From Anoxynatronum buryatiense (lineage in GTDB: Bacteria; Bacillota; Clostridia; Peptostreptococcales; Tindalliaceae): a stretch of DNA of 64,000 bases. The stretch lies in the NCBI RefSeq assembly GCF_900182905.1, contig NZ_FXUF01000003.1, positions 310,001-374,000 on the forward strand, in the 5' to 3' direction. The notes below the pieces were generated by a model. The model ran no database searches and was not told the DNA's origin. It saw only the letters and a program-made list of their open reading frames with translations. This document shows, piece by piece, positions 25,365-35,610 of the stretch (positions within the stretch are counted from its first letter, which is position 1; each line of letters begins with the position of its first letter). The position numbers and the translations under genes are program-made.

Positions 25365-25385
25365 AGGGAACTCACTGATGACGGA

Positions 25386-26270
25386 TCAAGCTTTGGCGAA
25401 CATTTTATTGCGATCCTTTGTGCGTTCCTTAATCATCACCCATACAGGGCTGGCAATGAAGATTGAAGAGTAAGTCCCACTTACAATTCCAGCGATCAGG
25501 GGTAGTGCAAACTCTCTTATCTGAGGCACTCCCATAATGTACAGTGCAAGAATCATAACCAGTGTTGTCAGGGAGGTATAGACAGATCGTTTGATTGTTT
25601 GATTGATACTGTTGGTGGCCAGTTGTTCAAAGTCGAACTTTTTCATGGTTTTTCGATTTTCTCGAATCCGATCAAAAACAACAATGGTATCATTGATTGA
25701 ATAACCCAAAACGGTTAACATTGCTGCAACAAAGGGGCTATTCAGCGGGATTCTGAAAATCACATATACCGCAAGAACCACTAAAATATCGTGGAACAAT
25801 GCAATAATTGCTGCGATGCCAAAGCTGAACTCGAAACGAAAGGTGATGTAGATCAACATTCCGACTGCTGCTATCAGCATGGATAGAAACGCTCTGTCAC
25901 GAATTTCTCTTCCAATGGCAGGACCAAACTGTTCAGCGCGCAAAAAATCATCTTCTGTAATTTCATAACGGGTTTCCAGTTCACGGAAGACTTCCATCCG
26001 TTCAGAATGATCCAAATCTTCAATAGTTCTGATCTGAAGTGTCGTTTGATCACTGCCAATAAAGTTAATGCTGGCACTTGTATCAAACGCGTCTGTAATC
26101 GAACGGATTTCGTCTGTACTGGCAGATTGATGCAGTTCAAACTCCATCAGGGTACCGCCGGTAAAGTCAATGCCTGCATTGACTCCGGTCAAAAGAGCCA
26201 TTACCAGCCCCACCAGAATAATGGCGGCGGAGATGGAGAACCAGATTTTTTTCTGATGAATAATATCCAT
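25386..26270 (-). CDS. secF: Protein translocase subunit SecF
   Basis: A 294-residue RND-type membrane protein that works with SecD and YajC to pull secreted proteins across the membrane using the ion gradient. It has one N-terminal transmembrane helix, a periplasm-side P-loop-like domain beginning with DFTGGTLMEF, and five C-terminal helices with GYSINDTIVVFDRIREN. The frame extends eight codons upstream, but the ATG at 26270 has AGGAGG at 8 nt and gives MDIIHQKK. It follows secD by 13 nt. Confidence 0.96.
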   Translation of the reverse strand: MDIIHQKKIWFSISAAIILVGLVMALLTGVNAGIDFTGGTLMEFELHQSASTDEIRSITDAFDTSASINFIGSDQTTLQIRTIEDLDHSERMEVFRELETRYEITEDDFLRAEQFGPAIGREIRDRAFLSMLIAAVGMLIYITFRFEFSFGIAAIIALFHDILVVLAVYVIFRIPLNSPFVAAMLTVLGYSINDTIVVFDRIRENRKTMKKFDFEQLATNSINQTIKRSVYTSLTTLVMILALYIMGVPQIREFALPLIAGIVSGTYSSIFIASPVWVMIKERTKDRNKMFAKA

Positions 26271-26283
26271 TTCTGCTTCCTCC

Positions 26284-27522
26284 TTATACGCCAAAGTAGC
26301 GGGGATTTTTGAAAAGATTGGTGGAAATCAACAGTTTGAGTAGTACTCGGGTGATAAATACTGCTGTCAACAGACTTACGACGAGTCCAATTATCAACAT
26401 GACTGCAAACCCACGTATGGGTCCTGTTCCAAACTGATAAAGAACTAAGCCGGCAATGAGGGTGGTAATATTGGCATCCATGATGGTTCTAAATGCTCTT
26501 TTGAATCCTGAATCAACTGCCGCACGAACGGTTTTTCCATTGGACATCTCTTCTTTTAAACGTTCAAAAATAATAACATTGGCATCTACCGCCATGCCAA
26601 TAGAGAGGATCAGTGCTGCAATTCCCGGCAATGTGAGCGTGGCATTGAGACTAATAAAGATGGCCAGTACCAACAATACATAGATTGTCAAAGCGATGTT
26701 GGCCACAAGACCTGGCAGCCGATAGATCAACAGCATGAAAAGGAACACTAACGCAATCCCTATCTTTGCTGCCTGAATACTTCTGTTGAGAGCATTGACG
26801 CCCAAAGAAGCCGTAATGGTAGAAGTCTGAACTTCATTTAAGGTGACCGGTAATGAGCCGGCTCTTATGAGTGCCGCCAGATTGGATGCTTCTTCAATTG
26901 AAAAGTTGCCGCTGATGGTTGCTGTTCCAAGTGAAATCTGGTCCTGAACAATTGGGGCAGAAATCACTTCATCATCAAGAATAATATAGATTGGTTCACC
27001 CAGATATCTTCCGGTGGCGTCTGAAAAGCTCCGTGTACCTTCTGAGTCCAGTTCAAGTCTAACCACTGGATTAGGTTCTCTATCAACATATGTGGGGGCC
27101 GCGTCTGTCACATTGCTGCCTGTAAGCACTACCTCGCCGTCAGGTGTTACAAACTGCAACTGTGCTGTTTTTCCGATCATATCCAGCGCATCCTGCACCT
27201 GCTCAACTCCAGGCAGTTCGACACGAATTCTCCGATCACCTTCCTGAACGATTGTCGGTTCTGTCAACCCCATGGCATCAACCCGTCGACGGAATACCTG
27301 TATTGTTTGGTTAATCAGTTGATCCAGTTCCTGCCCTGTGGCGGTTGTATCTGCCTCAAAAACTACAAAGACACCGCCCTTTAAATCAAGACCCTGTTTA
27401 ATACTGTCTCTGACAGGTGTTATTTCAGCACCGCCTATTTGCAGCCCGTTGACAGCAGCCAAAACACCTGTGATCGCCAATGCAACAATTATCACAAAGG
27501 CAATAAGACCTTTTGCTTTCAT
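26284..27522 (-). CDS. secD: Protein translocase subunit SecD
   Basis: A 412-residue partner of SecF. The N-terminal helix is followed by LDLKGGVFVVFE (the D1 signature), the P1 domain, and six transmembrane helices with SIGMAVDANVIIFERLKEE. Length suits the short Firmicutes form. It follows the carbonic-anhydrase-like gene by 12 nt, continuing the tgt-yajC-scf-secDF order known from clostridia. Confidence 0.97.
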   Translation of the reverse strand: MKAKGLIAFVIIVALAITGVLAAVNGLQIGGAEITPVRDSIKQGLDLKGGVFVVFEADTTATGQELDQLINQTIQVFRRRVDAMGLTEPTIVQEGDRRIRVELPGVEQVQDALDMIGKTAQLQFVTPDGEVVLTGSNVTDAAPTYVDREPNPVVRLELDSEGTRSFSDATGRYLGEPIYIILDDEVISAPIVQDQISLGTATISGNFSIEEASNLAALIRAGSLPVTLNEVQTSTITASLGVNALNRSIQAAKIGIALVFLFMLLIYRLPGLVANIALTIYVLLVLAIFISLNATLTLPGIAALILSIGMAVDANVIIFERLKEEMSNGKTVRAAVDSGFKRAFRTIMDANITTLIAGLVLYQFGTGPIRGFAVMLIIGLVVSLLTAVFITRVLLKLLISTNLFKNPRYFGV

Positions 27523-27534
27523 GTTGTTTCCTCC

Positions 27535-28053
27535 TTATCGGGCGTCTTGTTCCCGTTTGTGTTGTTGGGCAAAAACGATATAGTCTTCTGCCGATCGCTT
27601 AATTTTGTCGATTTCATCTGATGTCAGATCACGAATTACTTTTGCTGGTGATCCCATTGCCAAAACGCCTGCCGGAATAGTTTTGCCTTCCGGCACCAGA
27701 CTGCCTGCTGCGATAATCGCATCGTTTCCAATGACAGCGCCATTTAGGATAATAGCACCCATACCGACAAGCACCCGATCTCCCACGGTACATCCGTGGA
27801 CAATGGCATTGTGTCCAACCGTTACAAAATCACCGATAATGGTGGGATGGTGGTAGGCAATGTGTAAAACTGAACCATCCTGAATATTACTGCCTTCACC
27901 AATATAAATATCATTGTAGTCACCTCTGGCAACGACACCATACCAAATACTGGCATTTGGCTTCATAACCACATTTCCCATGACACTGGCTGTTTCTGCA
28001 ATAAAACAAGTTTTATCAATAGTGGGATGCTGCCCATTATGGGCTTTGATCAT
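27535..28053 (-). CDS. Gamma-carbonic-anhydrase-like hexapeptide protein
   Basis: A 172-residue left-handed beta-helix protein with repeated [V/I]GxxxxI hexapeptides. The three zinc histidines are expected in the segments VLHIAYHHPTI and VGHNAIVHGC, which are present. Such YrdA/PaaY-type proteins may hydrate CO2 or bind metal without known activity. The ATG at 28053 follows GAGGAG by 7 nt; the 17-nt overlap with scfB suggests coupled translation. Its insertion between scfB and secD is not the commonest arrangement. Confidence 0.85.
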   Translation of the reverse strand: MIKAHNGQHPTIDKTCFIAETASVMGNVVMKPNASIWYGVVARGDYNDIYIGEGSNIQDGSVLHIAYHHPTIIGDFVTVGHNAIVHGCTVGDRVLVGMGAIILNGAVIGNDAIIAAGSLVPEGKTIPAGVLAMGSPAKVIRDLTSDEIDKIKRSAEDYIVFAQQHKREQDAR

Positions 28054-29419
28054 AGTCGATCTCCTCACTTTCTTTTGCCACCAACATTAGTGCAGTTTCA
28101 ATTCGTGATTTTTCAAGTCGGCAGCCAATGGCATACGGTTTAATAAGTGAACCATTGCTATGCCAGGCGTTTGCATGACAACCGCCGCTGCAATAATACT
28201 TTGCCCAGCATTCACGACACTCACTTTTATCATATATCGTGGCATTTTCAAATTGTGCCACGGTTTCAGCAGCCGTCAAACCAGTTGACACATGACCAAT
28301 ACAAAAATCTGGGTTACCAACGAATTGATGACAAGGATACAAATCTCCTTCTGGTGTAATGGCCACATACTCTGTACCAGCCCCACAGCCTGAAGCCCTT
28401 TTTTTCATGCACGGGCCCTGTTTCAAATCAATGATGAAGTGGAAAAAACGGAAAGGCTGACCCGCATTGGCACATTGCAAGTATAATTCTGCCAGGCGGT
28501 CATATTCTTTTTCAATTAGATTGCAATCTTCATCCCTTAATGAAAGCGGGCTTTCTGGTGGTGCCACAACCGGTTCCACTGAGATTTCCCGAAAGCCCTG
28601 GTCAACCAAGTGAGCCACATCGTTTGCAAAATCCAAGTTTTCCCTTGTAAAAGTGCCCCTGACAAAATGGGGGCGATCTGCCCTCAGAGCTGCCATTTTT
28701 TTGATGTTTGGCAGTATTTTCCGATAAGAGCCTTCACCATTCCGACATTTACGCATTTGATCATTTATTTCAGGTCTTCCGTCGAGACTGAGCACCACAT
28801 TGCTCATATGTTCGTTAATCCATGCCATGTTTTCATCAGTAAGTGCCAGTGCATTAGTTGTCAGTGTGAAACGAAATTCCTTTCCCGTATCCTGTTCACG
28901 ACTTCGTGCATATGCAACGACTTCTTTAACTAATGGCATATTCAATAGAGGTTCACCGCCAAAAAAATCCACTTCCAAATGGGTTCTTTTCGCAGAATGT
29001 CTAATCAAAAAGTCAATGGCAGCTTTGCCTGTCGACAGGTTCATCATAGACCTTTCACCTTGAAAGGTGCCTTCTGATGCAAAACAATATGCGCATGAAA
29101 GATTGCAATCGTGTGCCACATGCAAGCAAATTGCTTTCACAATACCAGGGCGGTGCGCCACTTCTTCATCCAACGGATGAGCTTCAGAAAACAGCAGGTT
29201 TGCTGATATTAGTTGGCCGATTTCAGCCAAAGCATCAATTACGGCTGATTTTCCATATTCAGTTTCCAGCTGTTGTCTTTCATGATCCTGAAGCTGTAAG
29301 TGTTTGCTGGTGACTGATCCGGTTAGAATCTTGTAAACCAGTTCATCCACCATATGTACAGCACCGGAGTTCACATCAATCGCCAGATTGATGCCATTCT
29401 TACTGAATGTGTGAATCAC
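28037..29419 (-). CDS. scfB: SCIFF peptide thioether maturase (radical SAM/SPASM)
   Basis: A 460-residue radical SAM enzyme that makes thioether crosslinks in the six-cysteine SCIFF peptide. The SAM cluster cysteines are Cys105, Cys109 and Cys112 (DCNLSCAYCF). The C-terminal SPASM region includes CGAGTEYVAITPEGDLYPCHQ and CRECWAKYYCSGGCHANAW, giving two auxiliary Fe-S clusters. The N-terminal region resembles the RiPP recognition element that binds the peptide leader. GTG start. The precursor gene lies 132 nt upstream, separated by a terminator-like hairpin. Confidence 0.95.
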   Translation of the reverse strand: MIHTFSKNGINLAIDVNSGAVHMVDELVYKILTGSVTSKHLQLQDHERQQLETEYGKSAVIDALAEIGQLISANLLFSEAHPLDEEVAHRPGIVKAICLHVAHDCNLSCAYCFASEGTFQGERSMMNLSTGKAAIDFLIRHSAKRTHLEVDFFGGEPLLNMPLVKEVVAYARSREQDTGKEFRFTLTTNALALTDENMAWINEHMSNVVLSLDGRPEINDQMRKCRNGEGSYRKILPNIKKMAALRADRPHFVRGTFTRENLDFANDVAHLVDQGFREISVEPVVAPPESPLSLRDEDCNLIEKEYDRLAELYLQCANAGQPFRFFHFIIDLKQGPCMKKRASGCGAGTEYVAITPEGDLYPCHQFVGNPDFCIGHVSTGLTAAETVAQFENATIYDKSECRECWAKYYCSGGCHANAWHSNGSLIKPYAIGCRLEKSRIETALMLVAKESEEIDYDQSP

Positions 29420-29469
29420 TTAAAGGCCTTCTTTCTTCATTTACAGCAGAGCACTCATGAAACCTTTCC

Positions 29470-29497
29470 AGTATACTGCTGACGATTTTATACACAA
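29470..29497 (-). promoter_or_regulatory. Candidate promoter for scfB
   Basis: Minus strand: TTGTGT (29497-29492), 16-nt spacer, TATACT (29475-29470), just after the scfA hairpin. It would let the maturase be made independently of the peptide. The -35 match is only fair. Confidence 0.35.
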
Positions 29498-29500
29498 AAC

Positions 29501-29528
29501 AAAAAAGCAGGGAGTCGAAACTCCTGCT
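29501..29528 (-). terminator. Terminator or attenuator between scfA and scfB
   Basis: Minus strand: AGCAGGAGT, TTCG tetraloop, ACTCCCTGCT (one bulged C), then T6. A partial terminator here would give much more peptide mRNA than maturase mRNA. Confidence 0.8.
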
Positions 29529-29551
29529 AATGGAACGGACTCTTCAAAAAT

Positions 29552-29698
29552 CTATTCTTTTTCACAGATTTGATTTCCCACTGTGCAGGAAGTTTTACAG
29601 GCTGACTGACAGGATGTTTGACATTCTCCACAACCTGTATCTGCTCCTTTTGGGGGCAGATGCAATGCATTTAAAGTTTTGATACGTTTAAGCGCCAT
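29552..29698 (-). CDS. scfA: SCIFF (six cysteines in forty-five) ribosomal peptide precursor
   Basis: A 48-residue peptide. The N-terminal leader begins MALKRIKTLN; the core holds six cysteines at positions 23, 26, 30, 34, 38 and 45, in the pattern CGECQTSCQSACKTSC. The ATG at 29698 has GGAG 8 nt upstream; a longer frame to 29833 has no support. ScfB converts such cysteines to thioether links. The mature product's function is unknown although the pair is nearly universal in clostridia. Confidence 0.95.
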   Translation of the reverse strand: MALKRIKTLNALHLPPKGADTGCGECQTSCQSACKTSCTVGNQICEKE

Positions 29699-29838
29699 GA
29701 AGCGTTCTCCTTTCGAAATGGAATCCTTATGCATTATATCACACGCTTCCAGAAAAAAAAAGAGAAGCGCTAATAAATCCTTACAAACCAAAAGCAGCAC
29801 GGGACTGGCCGGCTGCCTGATGGAGTCAATCAATGGGA

Positions 29839-30141
29839 TTATTCATTACTGCTGTCAGAGGTTTCCTTTGATACTGTTTCAGCTGCGAGGTTTCCAACGG
29901 CCCATTTGGTGATGGTGAGTTTTGTCTTATCCATACCAACTTCAATGGTGATGACCTCATCCTTGAGTTTCAGTATTCTACCGTAGATACCACCGATGGT
30001 GATGATTTCGTCTCCAACTTTCAAATTATTACGCATTTCCCTGATTTTTTTCTCTTTGGTTTTTTGCGGCTTAATAATTAGAAAATAGAAGATGGCAAGA
30101 AATCCCAACGGAATAATCAAGCCAGATAACTGTTGCGGCAT
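29839..30141 (-). CDS. yajC: Preprotein translocase accessory subunit YajC
   Basis: A 100-residue single-pass membrane protein (helix at about residues 5-23) with a cytoplasmic beta-domain containing VGDEIITIGGIYGRIL. It joins SecDF. ATG at 30141 with AGGAGGT. Between it and scfA (29699-29838) there is a TATAAT at 29738-29733 that may drive scfA, and an imperfect GC-rich hairpin; the small TIGR04086 membrane protein often found here is absent. Confidence 0.95.
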   Translation of the reverse strand: MPQQLSGLIIPLGFLAIFYFLIIKPQKTKEKKIREMRNNLKVGDEIITIGGIYGRILKLKDEVITIEVGMDKTKLTITKWAVGNLAAETVSKETSDSSNE

Positions 30142-30215
30142 GTTAGACCTCCTTCCTGTCATTGTTCAATCCTTATTACATTAAACAACATCTCCGGTAT
30201 CTTGTCAATGGACAA

Positions 30216-32395
<2,180 letters not shown>

Positions 32396-32473
32396 AGGCC
32401 ACATACTTTCTTAGAGAATAAATAATGAATCTGTTTTCTTGAAATGTCGGCTTGCAGAAAAATGTGCTTTTGC

Positions 32474-32695
32474 TTAGCGGCGAAGGAACAGGTTCAACAG
32501 AATCGTTAGCAAAAGGCTCACCAAAAGGCTGGTAGCCAATGGAAAATACACAATAACGTTTTTCCGCTGCAGCATAAAATCTCCAGGCAGGCGTCCCAGT
32601 CCCATTCGATTAGCTAATAGCATGCAACAACCAATTAATATCAGGAACAGCCCCAAAAACATCAATCCTTTTGCCAGGGTGTTCATTTTCATCAC
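32474..32695 (-). CDS. DUF2905 small membrane protein
   Basis: A protein of about 70-73 residues with two hydrophobic helices joined by [13 protein letters not shown], the DUF2905 signature. Function unknown. Starts at 32695 (GTG), 32692 (ATG) and 32686 (ATG) are all possible; the first overlaps the ruvB stop. Conserved position just after ruvB. spoIID, sometimes found between here and queA, is absent. Confidence 0.85.
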   Translation of the reverse strand: MMKMNTLAKGLMFLGLFLILIGCCMLLANRMGLGRLPGDFMLQRKNVIVYFPLATSLLVSLLLTILLNLFLRR

Positions 32696-33705
32696 TCGCT
32701 TTTTTCGTCTAAAGAACGATGATAATGCTCATAAGCACGTTTCATTACCACTCGCCCTCTCGGTGTACGGCTCATAAAACCAATTTGCATCAAATACGGT
32801 TCATAGACGTCTTCAATGGTTGTCTTTTCTTCTCCTGTAACAGCAGAAAGCGTGTCTAGTCCCACCGGCCCGCCATTGAAATGATCAATCATCGCCAAAA
32901 TCATCTTTTTGTCAGTGCCATCCAGTCCCAAAGGATCAATTTCCAACAGTGCCATTGCATCCTGCACCACCTGCAGGTTAATAACACCATCTGCCCGTAC
33001 CTGGGCATAATCTCGTATGCGTTTCAGCAGTCGGTTGGCTATACGCGGCGTTCCTCTGGACCGGGAGGCAATTTCAGAAGCTGCTTTTTCTTCGATGGGT
33101 ATATCAAGAATTCTTGCAGAGCGTCTGACTATTTGTGCCAGTTCATGTTGCTCATATAGCTCAAGCCGACAGATTACCCCAAACCGGTCTCTCAGCGGGG
33201 AAGTAAGCAGCCCTGCACGAGTGGTAGCTCCAATAAGTGTAAATTTGGATAAATCCAAACGAACCGTTCGGGCACTTGGTCCTTTACCGATAATGATATC
33301 CAGCGCAAAGTCTTCCATGGCAGGGTACAAGATTTCTTCCACCGTACGATTCAGTCGGTGGATTTCATCGATAAACAGCACATCGTTTTCACCAAGATTG
33401 GTTAAAACAGCAGCCAGATCTCCTGGACGTTCAATGGCAGGTCCACTGGTGATTCGGATATTAACATTCAATTCATTGGCGATAATGCTTGATAGTGTCG
33501 TTTTTCCAAGACCAGGGGGCCCATAAAGCAATACATGATCAAGTGCTTCATTTCTTTCTCTGGCCGCTTTGATAAAGATCCGGAATTTTTCCTTGTTATT
33601 CTCCTGGCCAATATAATCATCCAAACGTCGTGGCCTCAGGCCATTTTCAATGGCAACGTCTTCTTCCTGCGTTGAGCCTGAAATAATCCGTTCTTCTATA
33701 GTCAT
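32692..33705 (-). CDS. ruvB: Holliday junction branch migration helicase RuvB
   Basis: A 337-residue AAA+ motor that drives branch migration with RuvA. Walker [10 protein letters not shown], Walker [10 protein letters not shown], sensor GATTRAGLL and a C-terminal winged helix with RTPRGR are seen. SD AGAGGCG. It lies 33 nt after ruvA. Confidence 0.98.
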   Translation of the reverse strand: MTIEERIISGSTQEEDVAIENGLRPRRLDDYIGQENNKEKFRIFIKAARERNEALDHVLLYGPPGLGKTTLSSIIANELNVNIRITSGPAIERPGDLAAVLTNLGENDVLFIDEIHRLNRTVEEILYPAMEDFALDIIIGKGPSARTVRLDLSKFTLIGATTRAGLLTSPLRDRFGVICRLELYEQHELAQIVRRSARILDIPIEEKAASEIASRSRGTPRIANRLLKRIRDYAQVRADGVINLQVVQDAMALLEIDPLGLDGTDKKMILAMIDHFNGGPVGLDTLSAVTGEEKTTIEDVYEPYLMQIGFMSRTPRGRVVMKRAYEHYHRSLDEKSE

Positions 33706-33738
33706 GGTGGAATCGCCTCTTTTCCATCTTTGTGACGC

Positions 33739-34320
33739 TTATTTCATCAGCCATGACAAGGCCGCTTTGATACCTTCTTCAGTAGAAATCCCCTGATTAG
33801 TCGTTGCTCTGACGGCTTCCAGTGCCTCTGTCTTATGATAACCCAACGCCATTAATGCTTCCAACACTTCGTCTTCAAACGAGTTTATTTGTACGGGTAT
33901 ATCTGTCTCTGTATAGCCCATTTTCTTCACTTTGTCCTTTAACTCCAAAACTATACGCTCAGCTGTTTTTTTACCAATTCCTGGAGCTTTTGACAACGAA
34001 TCCAGATTATGGGCCAGAATCTCCTGACAAAGATTCTCGACAGAAAATGTAGACAAAATGGCAACGGCTGCTTTTGGACCCACTTTGGTCACTGTGATTA
34101 ATTTTTTAAACATGTCCAGCTCATTTCTGCTGAAAAATCCATAAAGACTGGCGCCGTCTTCCCTCAAACTGTAATGAGTATGCAACGTTACTTCCTGACC
34201 ATTCACTAATTTTACCAACGTCGTAAGGGATGAGTAGACTCCATAACCAATCCCATTCACATCGATAATTGCCTGATCCACCGAAACTGAATGGACGGTT
34301 CCCTTTACGAATTCTATCAT
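33739..34320 (-). CDS. ruvA: Holliday junction binding protein RuvA
   Basis: A 193-residue tetrameric junction-binding protein: N-terminal OB fold, central helix-hairpin-helix pairs (GPKAAVAILS and APGIGKKTAERIVLELKDK) and a flexible C-terminal RuvB-binding domain. The start ATG 34320 with GGAAGGAG gives MIEFVKG, 19 codons inside the longest frame. Confidence 0.97.
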   Translation of the reverse strand: MIEFVKGTVHSVSVDQAIIDVNGIGYGVYSSLTTLVKLVNGQEVTLHTHYSLREDGASLYGFFSRNELDMFKKLITVTKVGPKAAVAILSTFSVENLCQEILAHNLDSLSKAPGIGKKTAERIVLELKDKVKKMGYTETDIPVQINSFEDEVLEALMALGYHKTEALEAVRATTNQGISTEEGIKAALSWLMK

Positions 34321-34377
34321 GGTGCAGTCTCCTTCCAGAAATGAATACTGCTTTTGCGCTGGCAAAAAAGTGCGCAA

Positions 34378-34869
34378 TTACACACTGAACAATTGCTTGA
34401 AATGACCGGTATGTGCATGGCATACAGCTATCGCAAGGGCATCTGCGGCATCATCAGGTCTTGGAATTTCCTTGAGGTTTAAGAGGGTTTTTGTCATGTG
34501 TTGTACCTGTTTCTTCTCAGCACGTCCGTAACCTGCAATCCCTTGCTTGACCTGTAACGGTGTATACTCATAAACTGGTAAGCTTGCTGCAGCTGCAGTA
34601 ACCACAACTACGCCTCGTGCCTGTCCCACCAAGAGTGCACTTTTCGCATTTGTATTAAAAAAAAGCTCTTCGACTGCTACTGCCTCAGGTTTATATTGTT
34701 TGATAAGTGTTTGAATTCCCTGATGAATTTGCAGCAATCGATCCGGTAAGGGCTGTTTGCTTTCTGTGCGAATGACACCATACTGTATTACCTGGAAATG
34801 ATTTTGTTCAAAATGCACCAGTCCAAAGCCGGTAATAGCTAATCCGGGATCAATCCCCATGATGATCAT
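34378..34869 (-). CDS. ruvC: Holliday junction resolvase RuvC
   Basis: A 163-residue RNase H-fold endonuclease that cuts Holliday junctions. The catalytic acidic residues occur in GIDPGLA (Asp near 7), [10 protein letters not shown], and [10 protein letters not shown] near the C-terminus. The ATG overlaps the stop of the Fur-family gene (ATGA), so translation is coupled to that gene. The ruvC-ruvA-ruvB order is standard; a Fur-type gene as the leader is not. Confidence 0.96.
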   Translation of the reverse strand: MIIMGIDPGLAITGFGLVHFEQNHFQVIQYGVIRTESKQPLPDRLLQIHQGIQTLIKQYKPEAVAVEELFFNTNAKSALLVGQARGVVVVTAAAASLPVYEYTPLQVKQGIAGYGRAEKKQVQHMTKTLLNLKEIPRPDDAADALAIAVCHAHTGHFKQLFSV

Positions 34870-35315
34870 TTTTTTCCCTCTTCCTCATTCTGACGGCACT
34901 CACTGCAATAGCCGTAAATTTCAAAGCGATGTTCCACCGGAAGAAAATTTGTGTGCTGCTTTACAAAGCGGTTAATTTCTTCAAAGGGACATACGTCTAC
35001 CACTTGCATACGGTTGCATTGAAGACAGATGAGATGATGGTGATGATGATCTGTTACCAGTTCATAGCGAGCAAGCCCGTCGTTCAAAGAGATCTGGCGA
35101 ATAATCCCTGCTTCATCGAGTGTTTCCAGATTGCGGTAAATGGTTGAAGGGTTCATATTTTGGTCGGTCAACTGTAGTGCCTGATGAATTTGGGCAGCTG
35201 TCAATAAATGCTGTTCAGGAGATAGAAATAATCGAAGCAATTGTTCTCGCTGTCGTGTCACTTTAATGCATTTCTTTTTTAATTGATTTTTGAGATCTTC
35301 CCATGTCATGTTCAT
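34866..35315 (-). CDS. Fur-family metalloregulator (Fur/PerR/Zur type)
   Basis: A 149-residue repressor. An N-terminal winged helix ([11 protein letters not shown], then [16 protein letters not shown]) is followed by a dimerisation domain with a run of five histidines (90-94) and two CxxC zinc sites (Cys97/Cys100 and Cys137/Cys140). Which metal or peroxide it senses cannot be told. The longest frame runs on through the tRNA-Sec gene; the ATG at 35315, 8 nt after GGGGAG, is the real start. Its 4-nt overlap with ruvC ties it to the ruv operon. Confidence 0.9.
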   Translation of the reverse strand: MNMTWEDLKNQLKKKCIKVTRQREQLLRLFLSPEQHLLTAAQIHQALQLTDQNMNPSTIYRNLETLDEAGIIRQISLNDGLARYELVTDHHHHHLICLQCNRMQVVDVCPFEEINRFVKQHTNFLPVEHRFEIYGYCSECRQNEEEGKK

Positions 35316-35357
35316 CTTTCTAACTCCCCAGAATGAATTGACTGCCGTCTTGAATAC

Positions 35358-35388
35358 AAAAATAAATTGAGAGCCGGAGCTCTCAATT
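35358..35388 (-). terminator. Terminator after tRNA-Sec
   Basis: Minus strand: a 10-bp stem AATTGAGAGC/GCTCTCAATT with a TCCG tetraloop, followed by TATTTTTG. It starts 12 nt after the encoded CCA, so tRNA-Sec is a single-gene transcript or the end of selAB. Confidence 0.85.
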
Positions 35389-35399
35389 CGGTGTTGTTT

Positions 35400-35496
35400 T
35401 GGCGGGAGTACGTGGGAATCGAACCCACCCAAGAGGCTACTAACCCCTCGTACTGGTTTTGAAGACCAGAGGATACACCAGCACCCATCTACTCCC
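35400..35496 (-). tRNA. selC: tRNA-Sec (anticodon UCA), CCA encoded
   Basis: The minus strand forms a long tRNA: 5' arm GGGAGTA, a 3' arm TACTCCC followed by G and a genomic CCA (35402-35400), T-loop GGTTCGATTCC and an extended variable arm. The anticodon TCA is at 35462-35460 within CTTCAAA. The extra-long acceptor/T stack and variable arm are those of selenocysteine tRNA. It lies between selB and the Fur-family gene with its own promoter and terminator. Confidence 0.97.
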
Positions 35497-35531
35497 TGAT
35501 TACCCTTTACCATGAAAGTGGCAACGGAGGT

Positions 35532-35561
35532 ATTATATCACAACCGATGGAGCTTAATCAA
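35532..35561 (-). promoter_or_regulatory. Promoter of tRNA-Sec
   Basis: Minus strand: TTGATT (35561-35556), 18-nt spacer, TATAAT (35537-35532); start near 35525, 29 nt before the mature tRNA. It allows tRNA-Sec synthesis independent of selAB. Confidence 0.75.
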
Positions 35562-35610
35562 CTCTGTCTATGCACACCGAATTATTTATGAAAAAAACCA
35601 TTAATTATCA

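Noticed and set aside
29552-29833. 93-residue frame containing scfA
   Set aside because: The first 45 codons have no SD and do not resemble SCIFF leaders; the ATG at 29698 is well placed.
34866-35513. 215-residue version of the Fur-family protein
   Set aside because: The first 66 codons run through the tRNA-Sec gene and its terminator; the SD-led ATG at 35315 gives the normal family length.
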